This document shows positions 1 through 5,214 of a stretch of 5,214 nt of DNA, one piece after another. A program made the translations under genes and the position numbers. The notes beneath the pieces were generated by a model. The model did not search any database, was not told where the DNA came from, and saw only the letters and a list, made by a program, of their open reading frames with translations. The DNA is taken from contig PCSS01000094.1 of the NCBI GenBank assembly GCA_002771395.1, forward strand, positions 1-5,214. Direction: 5' to 3'. Every line of letters starts with the position of its first letter. Positions within the stretch are counted from its first letter, which is position 1. The DNA is from Bacteroidetes bacterium CG23_combo_of_CG06-09_8_20_14_all_32_9 (GTDB taxonomy: Bacteria > Bacteroidota > Bacteroidia > Bacteroidales > GWA2-32-17).

Positions 1-12
1 ATTGAAATAGTT

Positions 13-63
13 AAAATGCTTCCTTCCACACGGGTTGGCATTTTCTTTCATTTTTTATTTTTT
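13..63 (+). terminator. Possible terminator of a gene lying left of the window
   Basis: AAAATGC (13-19) and GCATTTT (38-44) are exact inverted repeats. They enclose an 18-nt loop with some further C/G pairing potential (CC 26-27 with GG 33-34). A T-rich tract follows directly (46-63, containing two runs of six T). This resembles a rho-independent terminator. The stem is weak, and the gene it would serve is outside the window, so this is tentative. It could also be chance in AT-rich DNA. Confidence 0.3.
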
Positions 64-64
64 G

Positions 65-313
65 TTATATGTTATATGTTATTCAATACAATTACAAATC
101 TCTTTACCTATAGATATTGAGAAGTTACCACAAATTTACCTCACTCGCAGTATAATTATTGCCTGTCCGTAATGTTGGCGTTTTAAATTATTTTAGAATT
201 AAGAATTTAGATTTTCAATCGCTCATTAGCGTTTTTAAATCTTAAATCATTAATCTTAAATCATAAATTTTAAATTGGAACGAATTATAAACTTTATGGA
301 CAAACACTAATTA
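65..313. other. AT-rich intergenic stretch with no gene
   Basis: I find no open frame with coding character on either strand between the possible terminator and the promoter. The only structure seen is a short GTTATAT tandem (about 64-80), the AT-rich palindrome annotated at 196-264, and the left arm of the inverted repeat at 296-302. The stretch 81-195 shows nothing I can support. Confidence 0.6.
196..264. repeat. AT-rich imperfect palindrome with an embedded 13-bp direct repeat
   Basis: The arms 196-214 and 237-255 are inverted copies matching at about four-fifths of positions, with one gap. They close on a perfect small hairpin, CGCT-CATT-AGCG, at 220-231. The right arm overlaps a direct repeat of AATCTTAAATCAT at 238-250 and 252-264 (14-bp pitch). 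Arms made almost wholly of A and T can match by chance. The GC-containing tip and the exact 13-bp repeat make real structure more likely. It could be an intergenic repeat family member or part of a terminator for either flank. Confidence 0.4.
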
Positions 314-329
314 TTGGATAAATGTCCAT
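296..329. promoter_or_regulatory. Inverted repeat straddling the -33 element (possible operator)
   Basis: ATGGACA (296-302) and TGTCCAT (323-329) are exact inverted copies separated by 20 bp. The gap contains the predicted -33 TTG at 314-316. The placement would suit a dimeric regulator that blocks or recruits polymerase. No regulator gene lies in the window, and a 7-bp match could be chance, so the regulatory role is inference only. Confidence 0.25.
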
Positions 330-344
330 TTTATTTTATTTTTG
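314..344 (+). promoter_or_regulatory. Predicted Bacteroidota-type promoter of the surface-protein gene
   Basis: A perfect match to the Bacteroidota -7 consensus TAnnTTTG is seen at 337-344 (TATTTTTG). A TTG at 314-316 serves as the -33 element, and the 20-bp spacer is within the usual range for this phylum. Transcription would start close to 350, giving a leader of only about 15 nt before ATG 365. That leader has no Shine-Dalgarno; there is an A at -3 relative to the ATG, and the surrounding bases are A/T-rich. The region is AT-rich, so a chance match is possible, but position, spacing and strand all fit. Confidence 0.6.
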
Positions 345-364
345 TATTCTAAAATTATTTTACG

Positions 365-3300
365 ATGAAAAAAGTTTTTTCAATTGCTATTTTCGTTACA
401 TGTCTGATTTATCAGATAAACGCTTCAACTATTTCGAGCAATGCTATTACAGGAAACTGGAGTAGTCCTGCGAGCTGGGCTGGCGGTATAGTCCCCGGAA
501 CTAACGATAGTGCTGTGATTGTTAATGGTGCAAATATCACATTAAATGTAAATGCCGTAATTTATAAGATTATAATAAACACAGGAGGAACTCTAAATAT
601 TGATAAAATCCTGACCTTGCAGGGTAATACTATTTTGGGAGGAAATTTAGGAATCTGGGGGGCATTAAATTTGGATACCGGTACAATTCAACTAACCGGA
701 AACTTAATAATTTATGGTACATTTAATTGTGGAACAGGAACTATAATTTTTAACGGTAATGATGCTCAAACTATGGAGGGTTCAAGTCCTGTTTTTTATA
801 ACCTTAGAAGTTTAAATACAAATAATAATGTCGGAAAAGGTGTAGCATTACACTCTGTAACCACTACTATCAAAGGAAATTTTATAGCTGATGGGGTTTT
901 TACCCGAAATTCACAATACTATCCTGATGCTACCGTAATTTTTAATGGAACAACACAACTTAGCGGGGCTTTCAGTTTTTATTTGAATCATGTAGTAATT
1001 AATGCAGGAGCTACTGTAAATGCAGGCTCAAAAACTATTTATTTATACGGGAACTTTTCTTGTTACGGAACATTCATAAGCGGTTCAGGTACATTATCAG
1101 TAAAATACGATACATACAGTTCCTGTCAGCCTAATGGTCAAAAAATTTACATAAATAACCCTGATTCAAATATATTATGGAATTTAACTATTGATAAAAC
1201 TACCGGAAGTGTTGAACCTGATACTAACAACGTTTACGGAAACCTGTGGATTTTAAATAATTTTTTGGTAAACAACGGGGTTTGGAATGTAAACGGAGCC
1301 AAACGTTTATATGTTAATGGAAATTTTACTATAAACCCTACAGCAACATTTACAGCATCAACTGGCAGAGTACTTATGAAAGGGACTAATATAACCACTC
1401 CACAAACCCTAAGTCCGTCAAATAGCAGTTTATATAAGCTAACCATTGATAACAGCGGAGCAGGAGTAAAGCTTTCAACAAATGTTACAGTTACTTTTGA
1501 GATGGTTCTGACAAATGGTATAGTATATACAAGAAATGGCTCTATTAATTATGAGGTTTATATTAGCAATTCTAATCCTGTTTCTATCCCAACAGGATAT
1601 TCTGATACAAGCTATATTGCCGGAAATTTAAAACGAGCTATTGTTGCTCCTAACAATTATACTTTTCCGGTTGGTGTTTCAAATAGCGTTTTGCATAAAT
1701 ATCGTCCTGTAAATTTTAATTTAACCGCTACAGGGGGCGCTTCTACTATATCTATAAACCAAGACAGTATTTCAAATTCAGGAAACTATTATGCCTCGTG
1801 GTGGGTAAAAATTCTTCCCAATACAGGTAACCCTGCAGGAACTGTAAGTTTTGCCTATAACTTACCTGCCGATTTTCAGTCGGCTATGAATGAATGCGGG
1901 ATTTCTGCTTTACGAGGCACACAACCTCCTGCAACAAATTGGAATTATGTATTAACAACTTCAATCCCTGCTTCAGGAGGTGCTAATGGAAACATAACAT
2001 CTACCCTGCCAACTACTTATTCTCCTTATGCATTTATTCTTGGAGAACCGGTGCCTGTTGCTTCTAACGTTACTATCTGCGACGGAAATACAGCTACTTT
2101 AAATATTACATCGCCAACCGGCTATGGAACTTTTAATTGGTATAACACCCAAACCGGAGGAACAGCGTTTTTAATAAATAACACCTCATACACTACACCC
2201 ATTTTATATGATACAATAACTTATTTTATAGCTCATGTCAATCCACAGTGCGAAGGGCATCGTTACCCGGTTACTGTGAATGTAAATAATATTCCTACTT
2301 CTGTTTTCACAACACAAAATCCTGTTTGCAGTAGTATGCCGGCTATTGTTACTTACACAGGAACAGCCGATGCATCAGCATCATATTCATGGAATTTTGG
2401 CGGAGCAACGGCAAATCCGGGCACCGGACAAGGTCCCCAACAATTAACAGGAACAGCCGGACAAACCTATAATATATCTATGCAAGTTACTCAAAATGGA
2501 TGTACTTCAACTGTGTCTTATGGAACAGTAACTTTACCTACAGCCCTTTCTATCAGCCTTACCCATACTAATTCAACCTGTGGAAACAGCAACGGAAGTG
2601 CAACCGTTAACGCTTCCGGCGGGTGGGGAAACTATACTTATCTTTGGAACAATTTACAAACTACTGCCACCAACTCAAATTTAGCCTCAGGAACTTACTT
2701 TGTTACAGTTACCGACCAAAATGGATGCAGTCAAAACGGTTCAACAACTGTAAGCGATGTAGGTGGTCCATCTGCAATAGTAAATGTAATAAATAACATC
2801 AGTTGCTTTGGCGGACACGATGGCAAAGCAGAAATAACAGCTACCGGAACAGGAACTCTAACATATACATGGTCTAATGGTGTAACCGGAAACGGAAATG
2901 ATTCTATTGTTTCGGTAATTGATACTTTAACTGCCGGAAATTATCAAATTGCAGTTTCAGACCAAAATGGATGCCAATCGGTAGTAAATATTACTCTTAC
3001 TCAACCTCAGGCATTGGCAGCTACATTTACGGTAACTAATGCATTATGTTTTGGACAAAACAACGGAACTATTAATTCTGCTGTTAATGGGGGAACCGGA
3101 AGTTATCATTTTTCATGGTTACAAGGCTCTACTCAACAAAATTTGATTAACTTATATGCAGGAATTTATTATGTAACTATAACAGATGATAACAATTGCA
3201 GTTTATCTCAGCAAGTAACAGTTAATCAACCGGATTCTATAACCATTTTTATTACAGAAGTACCCATCTCTTGTTTTGGAGTTGATGATGGTATTTTATC

Positions 3301-4840
3301 AGCATCGGTGAATGGTGGAACTCCTCCTTATACGTATTCATGGTCAAATGGGGATACAAACCAGATCACCGACAGTCTGTCCAATGGAATTTATTTTGTA
3401 ATTATTTCAGATATTAATGGCTGTAACAATATACAATACGATACCTTGCTACAGCCCACACCTGTAAATGTTGTTATTACTTCGTTGCCTGCAACCTGTA
3501 ACGGATTTTCAGATGGTATGGTAGAAATTAATGTAACAGGAGGTACTTTTCCATATAGTTATGAATGGAACAATGGTGCAACTACCGAAGATTTGAATGC
3601 TGTTGCTGCCGGTTCATACTGGGTTACAATTACTGACGATAATGGCTGTACTGCGGTAGCTTCAGAATCAGTAACAGAACCGTTTCCTCTAATCTTATCT
3701 GTAAGTATTGTTTCGGTAAATTGTTTTGGAAATGCTGACGGTTCGGCAATAGTAAATGTACAGGGAGGTATATCTCCATACTTATATCAATGGAATAATG
3801 GAATAACAACATCCGATAACACAAATATCGCTGCCGGAAATTACAGCGTAACAATAACAGATGCAAATGGTTGCCACGACACATTATATACTGTTATTGA
3901 CCAACCCCTTGCCTTAACTGTTACGAGTAATTTAAGCCATGTAACATGTTTTGGGCAATCAGACGGAAGTATTGAAACTGATGTTTACGGTGGAACCCCG
4001 CCTTATTCATATATCTGGAATAATGAAGATATTTCACAAAATATTTACGGTTTAAATTCAGGAACATATTATGTTACTATTACCGATGGAAACAACTGTT
4101 TTCAATCACAATCTTTTATAATAACGGAACCCGACTCTCTTCAAATTTCCACTGCTATTACAGGAACACTTTGCACAAATGACAGTATTGGAAGCATTTC
4201 TGCCACTATTACCGGTGGAACTCCTGAATATACTTATTACTGGTCGAATGGAGATACCAGCCCATCCTTAACAAATCTTCCTCATGGGACATATATTTTA
4301 ACTGTTACCGATGCTAATTTATGTTTATTAACTGATACGCTTATACTTGCAGATAGCCCGCCTGTATATGTTAACATTGTTGCTTCAGCAGGACAGGTGG
4401 TAGCAGAAGTAACAGGTGGAACATATCCTTTTATGTATATATGGAATAATGGAAGCACTGACAGTTTACTTACTGAAATTCAATCAGGGTATTTGGAGGT
4501 AATTGTTACCGACCAATATGGCTGCACGGCTACAGCTTCATCCGATGTAAATGTAGAATTTGAAATACCTTCGGCATTTACACCAAATGGGGACCTAACA
4601 AATGATAATTGGGAGATAAAAGGAATTGAAGTTTATTCAAAAGTTACAATAGAAATATTTAATCGTTGGGGTGATATTATTTTTCGCTTTAACGGCAGCG
4701 GCATGGAATATAAAAATAGTAACATCCAGTGGGATGGTAAATATAAAGGCAAAAATTTACCTATGGGAGCTTATATATACATTGTTAATTTACATAATGG
4801 CGAAAAACCCATTACAGGTAATGTATCTATTATTAGATAA
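365..4840 (+). CDS. Large secreted T9SS surface protein with SprB-type repeats and CHU_C sorting domain
   Basis: Probable cell-surface adhesin or structural protein exported by the type IX secretion system; no catalytic domain is recognisable. Residues 1-20 form a signal peptide (MKK, hydrophobic core, probable cleavage after INA). Residues about 28-400 are beta-rich, opening with a GNWSSPASW...VPGTND motif common at the start of Bacteroidota surface proteins, followed by repeated GNF/GTF and 'FYNL..N' strand patterns. Residues about 400-560 carry a GNLKRAI..NYTFPVG..YRPV stretch that I cannot assign to a named domain. Residues about 562-641 are an Ig-like module (C572, C629), and 642-725 a PKD-like module (YSWNFGGA, C655, C713). 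Residues 728-1397 hold nine SprB-type repeats. Residues 1398-1491 are the CHU_C/type B T9SS domain: IPSAFTPNGD, IFNRWGDIIF, WDGKYKG, PMGAY and terminal SIIR. ATG 365 is the only start that keeps the signal peptide; no Shine-Dalgarno is present, as usual in this phylum. The T9SS export call is firm; the exact ligand or role is unknown. Confidence 0.95.
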   Translation: MKKVFSIAIFVTCLIYQINASTISSNAITGNWSSPASWAGGIVPGTNDSAVIVNGANITLNVNAVIYKIIINTGGTLNIDKILTLQGNTILGGNLGIWGALNLDTGTIQLTGNLIIYGTFNCGTGTIIFNGNDAQTMEGSSPVFYNLRSLNTNNNVGKGVALHSVTTTIKGNFIADGVFTRNSQYYPDATVIFNGTTQLSGAFSFYLNHVVINAGATVNAGSKTIYLYGNFSCYGTFISGSGTLSVKYDTYSSCQPNGQKIYINNPDSNILWNLTIDKTTGSVEPDTNNVYGNLWILNNFLVNNGVWNVNGAKRLYVNGNFTINPTATFTASTGRVLMKGTNITTPQTLSPSNSSLYKLTIDNSGAGVKLSTNVTVTFEMVLTNGIVYTRNGSINYEVYISNSNPVSIPTGYSDTSYIAGNLKRAIVAPNNYTFPVGVSNSVLHKYRPVNFNLTATGGASTISINQDSISNSGNYYASWWVKILPNTGNPAGTVSFAYNLPADFQSAMNECGISALRGTQPPATNWNYVLTTSIPASGGANGNITSTLPTTYSPYAFILGEPVPVASNVTICDGNTATLNITSPTGYGTFNWYNTQTGGTAFLINNTSYTTPILYDTITYFIAHVNPQCEGHRYPVTVNVNNIPTSVFTTQNPVCSSMPAIVTYTGTADASASYSWNFGGATANPGTGQGPQQLTGTAGQTYNISMQVTQNGCTSTVSYGTVTLPTALSISLTHTNSTCGNSNGSATVNASGGWGNYTYLWNNLQTTATNSNLASGTYFVTVTDQNGCSQNGSTTVSDVGGPSAIVNVINNISCFGGHDGKAEITATGTGTLTYTWSNGVTGNGNDSIVSVIDTLTAGNYQIAVSDQNGCQSVVNITLTQPQALAATFTVTNALCFGQNNGTINSAVNGGTGSYHFSWLQGSTQQNLINLYAGIYYVTITDDNNCSLSQQVTVNQPDSITIFITEVPISCFGVDDGILSASVNGGTPPYTYSWSNGDTNQITDSLSNGIYFVIISDINGCNNIQYDTLLQPTPVNVVITSLPATCNGFSDGMVEINVTGGTFPYSYEWNNGATTEDLNAVAAGSYWVTITDDNGCTAVASESVTEPFPLILSVSIVSVNCFGNADGSAIVNVQGGISPYLYQWNNGITTSDNTNIAAGNYSVTITDANGCHDTLYTVIDQPLALTVTSNLSHVTCFGQSDGSIETDVYGGTPPYSYIWNNEDISQNIYGLNSGTYYVTITDGNNCFQSQSFIITEPDSLQISTAITGTLCTNDSIGSISATITGGTPEYTYYWSNGDTSPSLTNLPHGTYILTVTDANLCLLTDTLILADSPPVYVNIVASAGQVVAEVTGGTYPFMYIWNNGSTDSLLTEIQSGYLEVIVTDQYGCTATASSDVNVEFEIPSAFTPNGDLTNDNWEIKGIEVYSKVTIEIFNRWGDIIFRFNGSGMEYKNSNIQWDGKYKGKNLPMGAYIYIVNLHNGEKPITGNVSIIR
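2546..4555 (+). repeat. Array of nine SprB-type protein repeats (eight complete, one degenerate)
   Basis: Each unit reads roughly C-F-G-x(2-3)-D/N-G, then GGTPPYxYxWSNG, an L..G.Y.VT.TD segment and a closing NGC. The opening cysteines are residues 739, 814, 895, 970, 1045, 1120, 1195 and 1270. The closing ones are 788, 870, 945, 1020, 1095, 1170, 1245 and 1320. From unit 3 to unit 8 the period is exactly 75 residues (225 bp), with exactly 50 residues between paired cysteines. Unit 2 carries a six-residue insertion, near the segment GNGNDSIVSV. Unit 9 (about 1331-1397) keeps GGTYPFMYIWNNG and the closing C1387 but lacks the opening Cys-Phe-Gly turn. The DNA of the units has diverged, with only short identical stretches such as GACCAAAATGGATGC at 2714 and 2960, so the array does not look freshly duplicated. 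A disulfide within each unit is an inference from the pairing. SprB repeats are known from the Flavobacterium johnsoniae gliding adhesin SprB. Confidence 0.88.
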
Positions 4841-5016
4841 AAAATTCGTTACTATTTACCTCTATGGTTAATTTTCATTATCTCACCGAATTACGAATTT
4901 TTTTTCACGCCGTTGGATAATTCATCATATTACTGCTCATTCATTTATTAAAGCTATCCAACGGGGCGAATATCTTTTTTCGTACTTCGATGGGGTAAAT
5001 AGTAACGATCTTTTTT
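4839..5016. repeat. Nested imperfect palindrome directly after the stop codon
   Basis: Three pairs of inverted segments lie in the right order to form one long hairpin. The outermost is 4846-4860 with 4994-5008, a perfect 15 bp (TCGTTACTATTTACC). The middle is 4887-4897 with 4979-4989, 10 of 11. The inner is 4908-4919 with 4955-4968, 12 bp with a 2-nt bulge (CGCC/GTTGGATA). The apical loop is 4920-4954. An A-tract (4839-4844) precedes it and a T-tract (5011-5016) follows, as in a bidirectional rho-independent terminator. It is, however, far longer than ordinary terminators. An alternative is a MITE-like element with 15-bp terminal inverted repeats. I see no clear target-site duplication beyond the A/T tracts, and no protein is encoded inside. 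The palindrome is directly seen; its role is inferred. Confidence 0.7.
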
Positions 5017-5049
5017 CATTTGATGTTGAATAGTTACAAAAGTTCAAAT

Positions 5050-5096
5050 AAAATCAGTCGTTCCTCAAGGTCATAAGGCTTTTGATTTTTTCCGTT
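5050..5096. other. Weak hairpin followed by T-rich tract
   Basis: AAAATCA (5050-5056) pairs exactly with TGATTTT (5083-5089), and CCT (5063-5065) can pair with AGG (5076-5078) inside. T-rich sequence follows on the + strand (5086-5100, broken by CCG). On the other strand the stem is followed by TTTTATTTG-like sequence. It might act as a back-up terminator, but the stem is short and interrupted. Confidence 0.22.
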
Positions 5097-5100
5097 TTTT

Positions 5101-5146
5101 ACCCTGTTAAATTGCTCTGCACCGACTTTGTCGGATTTAACAGGGT
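5101..5146. repeat. Compact T-shaped palindrome (three-way junction)
   Basis: An outer 12-bp stem is formed by ACCCTGTTAAAT (5101-5112) and ATTTAACAGGGT (5135-5146), a perfect match. Between the arms lie two adjacent hairpins with no base left over. One is TGC-TCT-GCA (5113-5121) and the other CCGAC-TTT-GTCGG (5122-5134), each with a 3-nt loop. The layout is therefore A-B-b-C-c-a, which can fold as a T or cruciform. The 12-bp outer stem and the 5-bp C stem are convincing; the 3-bp B stem could be fortuitous. Outside the arms the stem can extend by about three more pairs, including one G-T wobble (5098-5100 with 5147-5149). It is not followed immediately by a T-run on the + strand, which argues against a simple terminator. 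Confidence 0.72.
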
Positions 5147-5183
5147 GAACTTCGTCAAGAGATTTGCTATTTAACAGGGTGAA
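5135..5183. repeat. Direct repeat of a 15-bp motif, ATTTAACAGGGTGAA
   Basis: The motif occurs identically at 5135-5149 and 5169-5183, a 34-bp pitch, and its first 12 bases occur inverted at 5101-5112. The inverted copy can thus pair with either direct copy, giving two mutually exclusive hairpins. The second direct copy is followed by TTTTTT (5184-5189), so the larger alternative hairpin (5101-5180) would look more terminator-like than the compact one. The pattern suggests a partial array or a dispersed intergenic repeat that may continue beyond the right edge. Confidence 0.65.
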
Positions 5184-5214
5184 TTTTTTATTAAATGTTA
5201 AATGTTTTTCATTT

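Noticed and set aside
56..64. Possible + strand promoter (TA...TTTG)
   Set aside because: The spacing inside the -7 box is off by one, and no gene follows for 300 bp; the match at 337-344 is clearly better.
131..138. Possible - strand -7 box (TAAATTTG)
   Set aside because: No TTG at suitable spacing upstream on that strand and no gene for it to serve in the window.
395..406. Cys13 as a lipoprotein attachment site
   Set aside because: The preceding residues (IFVT) do not fit a lipobox, and the cysteine lies inside the hydrophobic core of a typical signal peptide, with a better cleavage site after Ala20.
1234..1446. Open frame of 70 codons on the - strand
   Set aside because: It lies wholly inside the large gene, has no promoter or start context, and encodes nothing recognisable; it is a shadow of the coding strand.
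3630..3884. Open frame of 84 codons on the - strand
   Set aside because: It is antisense to the SprB-type repeats, and its Leu/His/Arg-rich composition is what the complement of that sequence would give.
2546..4555. Recent tandem duplication or phase-variable slippage tract
   Set aside because: The repeats are well diverged at DNA level, with only short identical stretches, so slippage between units is unlikely.
4671..4871. Open frame of 66 codons on the + strand overlapping the gene's end
   Set aside because: It is out of frame with the well-conserved CHU_C domain, and its product looks like a frame-shifted reading of it. It extends past the stop by only about 30 bp.
4905..4940. Eleven-codon - strand frame ending in MMNYPTA inside the palindrome, faintly like the start of some IS transposases
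   Set aside because: It stops at once and nothing downstream on that strand continues the resemblance, so it cannot be told from chance.
5101..5183. CRISPR array
   Set aside because: The motif is too short (15 bp), occurs only twice in direct orientation plus once inverted, and no regular repeat-spacer pattern is seen.

Overview
The window is dominated by one very large gene, from 365 to 4840 on the + strand. It encodes a secreted, multidomain surface protein of 1491 residues. Two non-coding flanks surround it, of 364 bp on the left and 374 bp on the right. The organism is almost certainly a member of the Bacteroidota. Four things point that way: a C-terminal gliding-motility-associated (CHU_C) sorting domain for the type IX secretion system (T9SS), an array of SprB-type repeats, a Bacteroidota-style promoter (TTG, 20 bp, TAnnTTTG), and a start codon with no Shine-Dalgarno sequence in an AT-rich genome. 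The sequence does not settle which order within the phylum.

Left flank (1-364): no gene is visible. It may hold the terminator of a gene to the left (about 13-63). An AT-rich imperfect palindrome with an embedded 13-bp direct repeat lies at about 196-264. A good promoter match (314-344) sits just before the start codon, and a 7-bp inverted repeat straddles its -33 element.

Gene (365-4840): in order, the protein has a signal peptide, an N-terminal beta-rich region of several hundred residues with repeated strand patterns, an Ig-like module, a PKD-like module, eight complete SprB-type repeats, a ninth degenerate one, and the CHU_C domain. No catalytic domain is recognisable. The likely role is a cell-surface adhesin or filament-like protein exported by the T9SS.

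Right flank (4841-5214): no gene is visible, but the DNA is highly structured. A nested imperfect palindrome starts at the stop codon and ends in a T-tract at 5016 (4839-5016). After a weak hairpin (5050-5089) comes a compact T-shaped palindrome (5101-5146), whose 12-bp arm sequence recurs once more 34 bp downstream (5169-5180). This flank is the least explained part of the window. It could be an elaborate transcription terminator, a small non-autonomous mobile element, or a genome-wide intergenic repeat family.

I do not see a multi-gene system here. The window is a single-gene T9SS substrate locus with unusual 3' flanking DNA.
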